A stretch of 62,349 bases of DNA, from assembly GCF_004402695.1 (NCBI RefSeq), contig NZ_SOFL01000032.1, positions 386-62,734 of the forward strand, in the 5' to 3' direction. The notes beneath the pieces are model-generated. The model searched no databases and was not told the origin of the DNA. It was given only the letters and a program-made list of their open reading frames with translations. This DNA comes from Cryobacterium adonitolivorans. Its GTDB lineage: Bacteria; Actinomycetota; Actinomycetes; Actinomycetales; Microbacteriaceae. The position numbers were made by a program, and so were the translations under genes. Below, piece by piece: positions 54,901 to 61,372 of this stretch; within the stretch, counting starts at the first letter, position 1; each line of letters starts with the position of its first letter.

Positions 54901-54990
54901 GACTACCTCGCGGTGACCCGGCGCGCGCGTGCGGTGTTCGAACGCCGGTTCTACGGACCGGTCGAGCGGCCGGGGCCATTCTCCGGCTGA
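51955..54990 (+). CDS. glnE: Glutamine synthetase adenylyltransferase / adenylyl-removing enzyme
   Basis: A 1011-residue bifunctional enzyme that adenylylates and deadenylylates the Tyr of GlnA1 in response to nitrogen status. Two nucleotidyltransferase domains are clear: GMGKAGAGELNYVSDVDVIF (about residues 220-240, adenylyl removal) and AMGRFGGAELGFGSDADVMY (about 727-747, adenylylation), separated by a regulatory helical region and each followed by a helical domain (LRPEGKSGALVRSLES and LRPEGKNGAVVRSIDS). ATG 51955 follows ACAGG. It stands between its probable substrates glnA2 and glnA1 and ends before a bidirectional terminator. Confidence 0.97.
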   Translation: MAREQLTLTDLARVGFADLGEARARLDEVGELGGPDPSDLFPLLSRAANPDAALFAVLSLVRQAPAEFVALRRHPGALQRLVLVTGASTGLTDFFLRHPAELSVLHEKTTAVAGLRELTDDLLDSVQSTGGFAELVDDEGWVALRVRYRRRLAELAAFDLEQADPVAGLDRIARTLAHLAAAALEASLAVARGMCSGTVAAHGIYPVDEVRLTRLAVIGMGKAGAGELNYVSDVDVIFVAEGNEDAGLSAARAVDIATRLAVLMMRGLNQPSMEPELWEVDPNLRPEGKSGALVRSLESHIAYYDRWAKSWEFQALLKAHPLAGDLELGSRYVDAVAPKVWTSASRENFVDSVQRMRERVTSNIPADEVAVQLKLGPGGLRDIEFTVQLLQLVHGQTDPDIRQPGTLPALAALADAGYVGRAEAAEFAQDYRMLRLMEHRLQLDRLRRTHLLPRDESGLRVLARATGLATSAAALTTRWEATKHRVRGLHERLFYRPLLSAVAALPAEGLNLTSAQAEARLAAIGFRNTTGALAHIAALTSGVSRRATIQQHLLPVLLQWLSDGADPDYGLLAFRRLSDSLGSTYWFLRMLRDSSGAAERLTRVLSASRYVGELLETIPEAVAWLEHDDDLRPRPLGVLQDEARAVLARHGSPDAAASVLRASRRREMLRLALSAILGRLSIDELAAGLTDISTVIIQGVLGAIRGAGLTGDDGPLAPDGIEFAVIAMGRFGGAELGFGSDADVMYVFRPAALEGGAAHERATFIVRELNRLTEDNRLPFDLDIGLRPEGKNGAVVRSIDSYQAYYRRWSLTWEAQALLRARGVAGEPALLEAFHAVMDTVRYPEQISDQDVREIKRIKARVENERLPQGADPNRHLKLGRGSLSDVEWFVQLLQLQHAAHVPALRTTSTLGALDEATRAGLVSEPDAAVLRAAWLFASRCRSAITLWTNKTADVLPSDRMQLDGVARMMEYPPGSANQLEEDYLAVTRRARAVFERRFYGPVERPGPFSG

Positions 54991-54994
54991 CCTC

Positions 54995-55030
54995 GACGCT
55001 GACAACGACGCCGACAACGACGCCGACAAT
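54995..55030 (+). repeat. 12-bp tandem repeat, three copies
   Basis: Three adjacent units GACGCTGACAAC, GACGCCGACAAC and GACGCCGACAAT lie between the glnE stop and the terminator. The sequence is seen directly; no function is suggested. Confidence 0.85.
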
Positions 55031-55070
55031 GACGAAGGGGCCGCAACCTGATGGTTGCGGCCCCTTCGTC
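55031..55070. terminator. Bidirectional terminator between glnE and glnA1
   Basis: An 18-bp perfect stem: left arm 55031-55048 (GACGAAGGGGCCGCAACC), loop TGAT, right arm 55053-55070. It lies between convergent genes. No long T run follows on either strand, but stem strength and position fit termination for both. Confidence 0.9.
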
Positions 55071-55084
55071 ATGCGGTCGGGAAA

Positions 55085-56509
55085 TTAGACCCCGTAGTAC
55101 AGTTCGAATTCGAACGGGTGCGGCCGCTGCGCGAGGGGCTTGATTTCCTTCTCGCGCTTGTAGTCGATCCAGGTCTCGATGAGCTCGGGGGTGAAGACGT
55201 TGCCGGCGAGCAGGAAGTCGTGGTCGGCCTCCAACGCCTGCAGGGCCTCTTCCAGCGACGCGGGAACCTGCGGAATGTTCTTCGCCTCTTCCGGCGGCAG
55301 CTCGTAGAGGTCCTTGTCGACGGGCTCGTGCGGCTCGATGCGGTTCTTGATACCGTCGAGGCCGGCCATCAGCTGGGCGGCGAAGGCGAGGTACGGGTTA
55401 CCGGACGCGTCGGGCGCACGGAACTCGAGGCGCTTGGCCTTGGGGTTGGTACCCGTGATCGGGATGCGGATGGACGCGGAGCGGTTACCGGCCGAGTAGA
55501 CCAGGTTGACCGGTGCTTCGAAGCCCGGCACCAGGCGGTGGTACGAGTTGACCGTCGGGTTGGTGAAGGCGAGCACAGCCGGGGCGTGCTTGAGCAGGCC
55601 ACCGATGTACCAGCGAGCCACGTCGGACAGGCCGCCATAGCCGGCCTCGTCGTAGAACAGCGGCTTGCCGTCGGCCCAGAGGGACTGGTGGGTGTGCATT
55701 CCGGAGCCGTTGTCGCCGAAGAGCGGCTTGGGCATGAACGTGGCGGTCTTGCCCCACTCATGTGCGGTGTTCTTGACGATGTACTTGAACTTCAGCAGGT
55801 CGTCTGCCGCGTGCACCATGGTGTCGAACTTGTAGTTGATCTCGCCCTGGCCGCCGGTGCCCACCTCGTGGTGGCTGCGCTCCAGGATGAGGCCGGCGTC
55901 GATCAGCTTGAGGCAGATGTCGTCGCGCATGTCGGCGTGCTGGTCAACCGGGCTCACGGGGAAGTAGCCGCCCTTGAACGGGGTCTTGTTGGCGAGGTTG
56001 CCGCCCTCTTCCTTACGGCCGGAGTTCCAGGCGCCCTCGCTGGAGTCGACGGAGTAGAAGCTGGTGTGCTGGTTGACCTCGTAGCGCACGTCATCGAAGA
56101 TGTAGAACTCGGCCTCTGAGCCGAAGAATGCCGTGTCGCCGATGCCGGTGGAGGCGAGATACTTCTCGGCCTTCTTGGCCACCTGACGCGGGTCCTTGGA
56201 GTAGATCTCGCCGTTGCGAGGGTTGTAGATGTCGAAGAGCATGATCAGGGTGCGCTCGGCGCGGAACGCGTCGATGTACGCGGTCGTGACGTCGGGGATG
56301 AGCTGCATGTCGGATTCGTGGATCGACGCGAAACCGCGGATCGACGAGCCGTCGAACATCTGGCCGACGGTGAAGAAGTCCTCGTCAACGGTCGACGCGG
56401 GGATGTTGAAGTGCTGCTGCACACCCGGCAGGTCGGTAAAGCGAAGGTCAAGGAACTTGACATCGGTGTCCTTGATGAACGAGAGCACTTCGGACGAATC
56501 GCGGAACAT
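55085..56509 (-). CDS. glnA: Glutamine synthetase, type I, main enzyme
   Basis: A 474-residue GSI-beta glutamine synthetase, the central ammonium-assimilating enzyme and a dodecamer. Motifs: [59 protein letters not shown], the ATP-site [10 protein letters not shown] and the adenylylation segment [16 protein letters not shown] whose Tyr is the glnE target. ATG 56509 is chosen since GGAG lies 9 nt upstream and the family sequence starts [14 protein letters not shown] GlnR-type box lies about 80 nt upstream (56590-56627). Convergent with glnE over a strong terminator. Confidence 0.97.
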   Translation of the reverse strand: MFRDSSEVLSFIKDTDVKFLDLRFTDLPGVQQHFNIPASTVDEDFFTVGQMFDGSSIRGFASIHESDMQLIPDVTTAYIDAFRAERTLIMLFDIYNPRNGEIYSKDPRQVAKKAEKYLASTGIGDTAFFGSEAEFYIFDDVRYEVNQHTSFYSVDSSEGAWNSGRKEEGGNLANKTPFKGGYFPVSPVDQHADMRDDICLKLIDAGLILERSHHEVGTGGQGEINYKFDTMVHAADDLLKFKYIVKNTAHEWGKTATFMPKPLFGDNGSGMHTHQSLWADGKPLFYDEAGYGGLSDVARWYIGGLLKHAPAVLAFTNPTVNSYHRLVPGFEAPVNLVYSAGNRSASIRIPITGTNPKAKRLEFRAPDASGNPYLAFAAQLMAGLDGIKNRIEPHEPVDKDLYELPPEEAKNIPQVPASLEEALQALEADHDFLLAGNVFTPELIETWIDYKREKEIKPLAQRPHPFEFELYYGV

Positions 56510-56589
56510 GCGGGTTGACTCCAAACGACGTAGGCGTGGGTGACTAGAAATGTCGCACACTGCGGCTTCCCCGACACTATTACGGACGG

Positions 56590-56627
56590 GTTACTTGAGA
56601 ATGACGCTTATGTTTCCTCCATGTTAC
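56590..56627 (-). promoter_or_regulatory. GlnR-type operator upstream of glnA1
   Basis: Read toward glnA1: GTAAC, 6 nt, GAAAC, 6 nt, GTCAT, 6 nt, GTAAC. The known actinobacterial GlnR box is gTnAC-n6-GaAAc repeated twice. The first pair is a full match and the second has one mismatch per half-site. A TAATAGT -10-like stretch follows 7 nt later, so the box is placed for activation. It also lies 28 nt from the RDD start on the other strand. Identification is by pattern. Confidence 0.75.
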
Positions 56628-56642
56628 AGAGGGGGCGCTCGA

Positions 56643-56648
56643 TACACT
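56643..56648 (+). promoter_or_regulatory. -10-like hexamer, leaderless promoter of the RDD gene
   Basis: TACACT, exactly 6 nt before GTG 56655. Confidence 0.5.
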
Positions 56649-56654
56649 GGTCGG

Positions 56655-57098
56655 GTGAATTCGACGCCTTCAGGACCCACCACCTTCGGGCAGCTGCCGC
56701 CCAGTACCTGGCCGGGGGAGCGGCTCGGCCTGCCACGGTCCGGCCCGCACTCGGTGGGGCGGGTCGGCAGGCGGATCGCGGCGCTGGCCGTCGACTGGGC
56801 CATCGCCGTGGCCCTGACCTGTCTGATCTGGGGGTACACCTGGCTGGACTACGACGGTTTCGTGGTCCTGATGGTCTTCGTGGGCCTGCAGGCCGTCCAG
56901 CTCGCAGTGCTCGGCTGGAGCATCGGTCACCGCTTGCTCGGCTTGCGCCTGATCACCCTCACCGGTGGTCGTGCGGGCCTCTGGCGCCCGATCGTGCGGT
57001 CGGTGCTGCTGGGCCTGGCCATCCCCGCGCTGGTCTGGGACTCGGACCAGCGCGGCTTCCATGACAAGATCGCCGGCACGGTCCTGATCCGGCGCTAA
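56655..57098 (+). CDS. RDD family membrane protein
   Basis: A 147-residue membrane protein with three hydrophobic segments (IAALAVDWAIAVALTCLIWGY, VVLMVFVGLQAVQLAVLGW, LLGLAIPALVW). The RDD family residues appear as VGRRIAALAVDW near residue 45, and the C-terminal DQRGFHDKIAGTVLI is the conserved end of the family. Function is unknown; some RDD proteins are Na+/H+ antiporters. GTG 56655 is chosen because of the leaderless promoter; the frame upstream does not resemble protein. A 15-bp tandem repeat begins directly after its stop. Confidence 0.9.
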   Translation: MNSTPSGPTTFGQLPPSTWPGERLGLPRSGPHSVGRVGRRIAALAVDWAIAVALTCLIWGYTWLDYDGFVVLMVFVGLQAVQLAVLGWSIGHRLLGLRLITLTGGRAGLWRPIVRSVLLGLAIPALVWDSDQRGFHDKIAGTVLIRR

Positions 57099-57100
57099 TC

Positions 57101-57175
57101 AGCACGGCGCCAGCCAGCACGCCGTTAGCCAGCACGCCGCTAACCAGCACGCCGCTAGCAAGCACAGCGCAGCGA
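57101..57175 (+). repeat. 15-bp tandem repeat, five copies
   Basis: Units of consensus AGCACGCCGNTARCC start at 57101, 57116, 57131, 57146 and 57161, with exact 15-bp period and the outer copies diverged. It begins 3 nt after the RDD stop and ends at the terminator. Read on the minus strand it gives a GVLxS/N-like pentad, but no gene is supported. Confidence 0.9.
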
Positions 57176-57210
57176 AGGGCACGGGGGTGACCCCGTGCCC
57201 TTCATTTTTT
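57174..57210. terminator. Terminator between RDD gene and DUF4191 gene
   Basis: GAAGGGCACGGGG (57174-57186), loop GTGA, CCCCGTGCCCTTC (57191-57203), then ATTTTTT. A perfect 13-bp stem with T tail for the plus strand, between convergent genes. Confidence 0.93.
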
Positions 57211-57227
57211 CTGCTGGTTGTCTCTGG

Positions 57228-57938
57228 CTAGTTCCCGCGCTGCGGCCGGGCCTTGGTGGGGTCGACACCCTTGGGAATCGGCAGCTTCTTGGTCATCGAG
57301 TTGAGGCGGTTGTTCACCGCGAGCACCTCGGCCTTGGTCAGGGACGGCTTGATCCTGGTCAGCCGCCGGGCGAGCTTGTGCAGCGGAACGGCATCGGCGT
57401 CGGGTCCGACGGAGATGACGGTGACCGCGACGTTGCCGCCGACCTTCGCCACGGAACGCTTTTCCTCATCCACCATGCGGGCGGTACGGGTTCTCGGCCC
57501 CTCGCTGATGAGCACCACGCCGCCGCGGCCGACGGCGCGGTAGACGGCGTCCTGGGTCTTGCCATTGACGGCGACGGGCATCTCACTGCCCACCCACCCG
57601 CGCTTCAGCGAACTGCGCAGAACGGCGCCGACGGCGCCGGGCTGGCCCTCGATCTGAGAGTACGCGGCCTTTTCGGCGCGCCGACCCAGGATGATCAGCA
57701 TCGCAAGGACGCCACCGAGCACGCCGGCGACGATCCAGAGCGCGATAGTGAACCCGTTGTCGGGGGTCAGCAGGAGCGCGAGCGCCAGGCCGATTACGAC
57801 GGGGATCAGAAAGCCCAGGATCATGAACAGAACGATGTTCGAGTCGTAGCGCCGGGTCATCTGGAAGACCTGCCACATTTGCTTCAAGCGGCCAGGTTCT
57901 TTGGGGGTGCGGGGACTCTTGTCCTTGCTTCGTGCCAT
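57228..57938 (-). CDS. DUF4191 domain-containing membrane protein
   Basis: A 236-residue protein of an actinobacterial family of unknown function. A basic N-terminus (MARSKDKSPRTPKEPGRLKQMWQVFQMTRRYD) is followed by two transmembrane helices (VLFMILGFLIPVVIGLALALLL and IALWIVAGVLGGVLAMLIILG) and a cytoplasmic alpha/beta domain (GAVLRSSLKRGWVGSEMPVAVN, GGVVLISEGPRTRTARM). The start at 57938 has a -10-like TAGTCT 7 nt upstream. It lies 48 nt after lipA on the same strand; conserved linkage to lipA suggests but does not prove a link to lipoate metabolism. Confidence 0.92.
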   Translation of the reverse strand: MARSKDKSPRTPKEPGRLKQMWQVFQMTRRYDSNIVLFMILGFLIPVVIGLALALLLTPDNGFTIALWIVAGVLGGVLAMLIILGRRAEKAAYSQIEGQPGAVGAVLRSSLKRGWVGSEMPVAVNGKTQDAVYRAVGRGGVVLISEGPRTRTARMVDEEKRSVAKVGGNVAVTVISVGPDADAVPLHKLARRLTRIKPSLTKAEVLAVNNRLNSMTKKLPIPKGVDPTKARPQRGN

Positions 57939-57945
57939 GGTTCTA

Positions 57946-57951
57946 AGACTA
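57946..57951 (-). promoter_or_regulatory. -10-like hexamer, leaderless promoter of the DUF4191 gene
   Basis: TAGTCT on the minus strand, 7 nt before ATG 57938, within the 48-nt gap after lipA. Confidence 0.45.
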
Positions 57952-57986
57952 CCCAGTCGGTCGATATCCGCGGAACGGATTTAGGG

Positions 57987-58973
57987 TCAAACGGCCTGGC
58001 TGAAGCCCACGGTCGCGTCGGCGAGGTGCTGGAGGTGAGCCGGCACCGGGCGTCCGGTCGCCGTCATCGACTGCGCCCAGAGCCGGCCGGCCCGGTAGGA
58101 CGAGCGCACCAGGGGGCCGGCGAGGACACCGAGGAAGCCGATCTGCTCCGCTTCAGCCTTGAGTTCGACGAACTCCTCCGGCCGCACCCACCGGGCCACC
58201 GGAAGGTGCCGGGGGCTCGGCCGCAGATACTGCGTGATGGTGATGATGTCGGTGCCGGCATCGTGCAGGTCGGCCAGGGCCTGGGAGACCTCGGCGCGTT
58301 CCTCGCCCATGCCCAGAATCAGGTTCGACTTGGTGATCAGCCCCGCCGCACGCCCCTGGCTCAGCACGTCGAGGGACCTGTCGTAACGGAACGCAGGGCG
58401 GATGCGCTTGAAGATCCGCGGGACCGTTTCGACGTTGTGCGCGAAAACTTCGGGGCTGGCGGAGAAGACCTCGGCCAGGTGATCCGGATTGCCCGTGAAG
58501 TCCGGGACGAGAATCTCGACCCCGGTGCCAGGGCTCTGCTGGTGGATCTGCCGGATCGTCTCCGCGTAGAGCCACGCGCCCTCGTCAGGCAGATCATCGC
58601 GGGCGACCCCGGTCACCGTCGCGTAGCGCAGGTTCATCGCCACAACCGACTCGGCGACCCGCCTCGGCTCGTCGGTGTCGTAGTCGGCGGGCTTGCCCGT
58701 GTCGATCTGACAGAAGTCGCAGCGCCGGGTGCACTGTGAGCCACCGATCAGGAAGGTCGCCTCCCGGTCTTCCCAGCACTCGTAGATGTTCGGGCAGGCG
58801 GCTTCCTGGCACACCGTGTGCAGGTTCTCGCTCTTCACCAGATCCTGCAATTGGCGGTATTCGGGGCCCATCCTGGCGCGGGTCTTGATCCAGTCGGGCT
58901 TGCGTTCGATGGGTGTCTCGGCGTTTCGGATTTCCAGCCGCAGCATCCGGCGACCGTCGGGCGCGGCGGTCAC
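57987..58973 (-). CDS. lipA: Lipoyl synthase
   Basis: A 328-residue radical SAM enzyme that inserts two sulfurs into octanoyl groups on lipoyl domains. Two 4Fe-4S clusters are marked by [14 protein letters not shown] (auxiliary cluster) and the radical [12 protein letters not shown]; the terminal RSSYRAG supplies the Ser ligand of the auxiliary cluster. The start at 58973 overlaps the lipB stop by 4 nt, so lipB-lipA are translationally coupled. It serves sucB (61.4 kb) and the pyruvate dehydrogenase E2. Confidence 0.97.
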   Translation of the reverse strand: MTAAPDGRRMLRLEIRNAETPIERKPDWIKTRARMGPEYRQLQDLVKSENLHTVCQEAACPNIYECWEDREATFLIGGSQCTRRCDFCQIDTGKPADYDTDEPRRVAESVVAMNLRYATVTGVARDDLPDEGAWLYAETIRQIHQQSPGTGVEILVPDFTGNPDHLAEVFSASPEVFAHNVETVPRIFKRIRPAFRYDRSLDVLSQGRAAGLITKSNLILGMGEERAEVSQALADLHDAGTDIITITQYLRPSPRHLPVARWVRPEEFVELKAEAEQIGFLGVLAGPLVRSSYRAGRLWAQSMTATGRPVPAHLQHLADATVGFSQAV

Positions 58974-59605
58974 GCCGGCACCGCCAGCCGGGTGCGGAAA
59001 CGGGTCCTGACGGAGTCGACGACGTCCTCGGTGCTGACATCCCGGCCGAGCACGCTGGACATGGTGGTCACACCGGCATCGGCGATGCCGCAGGCCACGA
59101 TCCGGTCATACGGTTCGAGGGAGTTGTTGCAATTGAGTGCGAACCCATGCATGGTGACGCCGTCGGCGACCCGGATGCCGATGGCGGCGATCTTGTCCTC
59201 CGCCCCGGCGGGTCCGACCCAGACGCCGCTGCGCCCGCGAACCCGTCTGCCGTCGATGCCGAAATCTGCCAGGGCATCGATGAGAATATCCTCGAGCAGC
59301 CGCACGTAGCCGACCACATCGATGGGCTCGGGCAGACGCAGGATCGGGTATCCGATCAGCTGGCCCGGCCCGTGCCAGGTGATCCGGCCGCCGCGGTCGA
59401 CGTCCACCACCGGGGTGCCGTCGGTGGGACGGTCCTCCGGCTGGGTGCGTTTACCGGCCGTGTAGACGGCGGGGTGTTCGAGGAGCAGGACGGTGTTCGG
59501 TCGTTGACCGGACACCACCGTGCGATGGACGGCGCGCTGGAGCTCAAGGCCCTCGAAATACGGCACGGAGTTGGCGCTTAGCCCCGCGACGACAAAGTCG
59601 AGCAT
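58970..59605 (-). CDS. lipB: Octanoyltransferase
   Basis: A 211-residue acyltransferase that moves octanoate from ACP to lipoyl domains, the first step of lipoate assembly. Motifs: [59 protein letters not shown] (catalytic Lys) and [18 protein letters not shown] (catalytic Cys). ATG 59605 is preceded at 6 nt by a -10-like TAGACT, so a leaderless mRNA is expected. It is divergent from the pseudokinase gene and coupled to lipA. Confidence 0.96.
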   Translation of the reverse strand: MLDFVVAGLSANSVPYFEGLELQRAVHRTVVSGQRPNTVLLLEHPAVYTAGKRTQPEDRPTDGTPVVDVDRGGRITWHGPGQLIGYPILRLPEPIDVVGYVRLLEDILIDALADFGIDGRRVRGRSGVWVGPAGAEDKIAAIGIRVADGVTMHGFALNCNNSLEPYDRIVACGIADAGVTTMSSVLGRDVSTEDVVDSVRTRFRTRLAVPA

Positions 59606-59611
59606 CCAGCC

Positions 59612-59617
59612 AGTCTA
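59612..59617 (-). promoter_or_regulatory. -10-like hexamer, leaderless promoter of lipB-lipA
   Basis: TAGACT on the minus strand, exactly 6 nt before ATG 59605. Confidence 0.5.
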
Positions 59618-59725
59618 GGGGTCTCCTCCCCAGCCTGGGCACCGGTCGGGTTTCCGCCAGATTCGCGTCCCTGGGCCCGCGTCGCCCGGCCGACGCGGCA
59701 CGGTGGGGTGATGGAGCATGCGCAC

Positions 59726-61321
59726 ATGACCGACCTCGAGGGGACCCTGGCCGGGTTCAGGCTGGTACGCCGCCTCGGTACCGGGAGCCGTTCGATCGTG
59801 TACCTCGGCCAGGCTGCCGGAGAGCGAGGCGACGCCCGAACCGCGGCGCTGAAGGTCTTCAGGCTGGACGCGGACAGACCGGCGCTCGACCGGCAGGTGC
59901 GAGCCATGCTCACGGTGCCGCCGGCGATGCTGGCGTCGCTGAGGGACGTGGCGACGGCGCCCGACGGCCGGCTCTGCCTCGTGCTTGACCGCCTGACCGG
60001 ATCGTCGTTGGACCGGCTGCTCGCCGAGCGGGGCGCCCTCGGCGCCGGCGAGGTCGTCACCATCGCGGCCACGATCACGACCGCGCTGCAGGCGCTGCAC
60101 GAAACCGGATTCAGCCACTCCATGATCGGACCTGCCTGCGTGCGGTTCGACGGCCGGGGCCGACCGGTGCTCCTCGGGCTGGGCGCCCTGGAGGATCTGC
60201 CGCCGGGGGGAGCCGGGGTCGCGCGGCGGCGGGACGACCTCGTACGGCTGGCGGGCTGTGTCAGGGCCATCCTCGACCACCTGGATCCTCATGTCCCGGA
60301 GGCGGCGACCGCGCAGGCGGTGCTGGCCGAGTTCGAGGCGACGGCCACGGCGCGACCCGTACCGACGGACCTGACCGGCGTGGAATCCGTCCTGTTCGCC
60401 TGGGCTCCTGCGACAGCCGTCCGTGGCGCGGCACCGGGCATTCCCCCGGCAGATGCGGACGGAGCCCTCAAGCTGCAGGGCCCGGCCACACCCAGGATCG
60501 TGTTGACCAGGCCGGCCCGCCCGACGGAGGTGCGCGGCCTGCCTGGCACGGGCCATGGGCGGCTGAGGGGCGCGGAGCGCAGGAGACCGGCGAACCGGAG
60601 TGGCCCGGTGGGGCGTCTGGTGCTGAGGTGGCGGGCCGGGTACCGGTCCAGGCTGCAAATTGTTCATGACCGGTCGCGGGCGACGGCGAAGTGGCGGCAT
60701 GCTCTGCTGATGCGGGCTCTGCTGGTGCGGGATCTGCTTGGGCGGGCTCTGCCGGGGCGGGCGGTGCCGAGGCGGGCGGTGCGGGCGGGCGTCGTCGGCG
60801 TCTGCCTCGCGGTTGTGCTGGCGGCCGGCGGCCTGGCGGCGCTGTCCTGGGCCGATTCCCCGGCTGCCGGTCCAGGGACGACAACAGCGAGGCCTGCCGC
60901 CGAACCGGCTGCGGCGCAGGGCGACAACGGTTCGGCGGGCGCAGCGGGATTCGCAGGGACCCTTGAAGCGGACGATCCGGCGGCGGCAACGCTGGCTCTG
61001 CTCCAGTTGCGCGAGGGGTGCCTGGCGGAGGCTTCGGTGCTGTGCTTGGAGGGGGTCGACCAGGCCGGTTCGGTGGCCATGGCCGCTGACTCGTATCAGG
61101 CGCGGCAGGAGGCTCCCAGCGCCGGCCGGCTGGCTGCTCAGGGGCCGCTCACTGTGGGGAAGGCGACAGTATTCACGGCCACCGTGCAGGAACGCCGGGG
61201 CAACGCGGCGCTGATCGTTCTGACACCGGTGGCGGGCGGGCCTGCACGCATGCAGCCGGCCTCGGCCCTGGTGATCAAGGGCGAGGCCGGCTGGCGGTTA
61301 CGCGAGCTCTTCGACTACTGA
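59726..61321 (+). CDS. Membrane-anchored Ser/Thr kinase-like protein with lost catalytic motifs (pseudokinase)
   Basis: A 531-residue protein. Residues about 5-250 follow a Ser/Thr kinase: FRLVRRLGTGSRSIVYLG (Gly loop), AALKVFRLD (the VAIK-type Lys is kept), LVLDRLTGSSLDRLLAERG. The catalytic loop reads FSHSMIGPACVRFDGRGRP in place of HRDIKPANVL, and LLGLGALED replaces the DFG segment, so phosphotransfer is unlikely. A very basic, Arg-rich stretch leads to one transmembrane helix (VVGVCLAVVLAAGGLAALSW) and an external C-terminal domain with two Cys (REGCLAEASVLCLEGVD). ATG 59726 follows GGAG at 9 nt. It lies on the opposite strand between sucB and lipB. Confidence 0.85.
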   Translation: MTDLEGTLAGFRLVRRLGTGSRSIVYLGQAAGERGDARTAALKVFRLDADRPALDRQVRAMLTVPPAMLASLRDVATAPDGRLCLVLDRLTGSSLDRLLAERGALGAGEVVTIAATITTALQALHETGFSHSMIGPACVRFDGRGRPVLLGLGALEDLPPGGAGVARRRDDLVRLAGCVRAILDHLDPHVPEAATAQAVLAEFEATATARPVPTDLTGVESVLFAWAPATAVRGAAPGIPPADADGALKLQGPATPRIVLTRPARPTEVRGLPGTGHGRLRGAERRRPANRSGPVGRLVLRWRAGYRSRLQIVHDRSRATAKWRHALLMRALLVRDLLGRALPGRAVPRRAVRAGVVGVCLAVVLAAGGLAALSWADSPAAGPGTTTARPAAEPAAAQGDNGSAGAAGFAGTLEADDPAAATLALLQLREGCLAEASVLCLEGVDQAGSVAMAADSYQARQEAPSAGRLAAQGPLTVGKATVFTATVQERRGNAALIVLTPVAGGPARMQPASALVIKGEAGWRLRELFDY

Positions 61322-61372
61322 CCCGTCGGGCGGGTCACAGGCCGTGAGCGGTGCTGCAGTGGTGCTGGGGAA

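Noticed and set aside
56959..57165. A 68-codon minus-strand frame over the 15-bp repeat with GVLxS-like pentads
   Set aside because: The repeats come from the DNA period; the frame runs antisense into the RDD gene, has no ribosome binding site, and is too divergent to be a pentapeptide-repeat protein.
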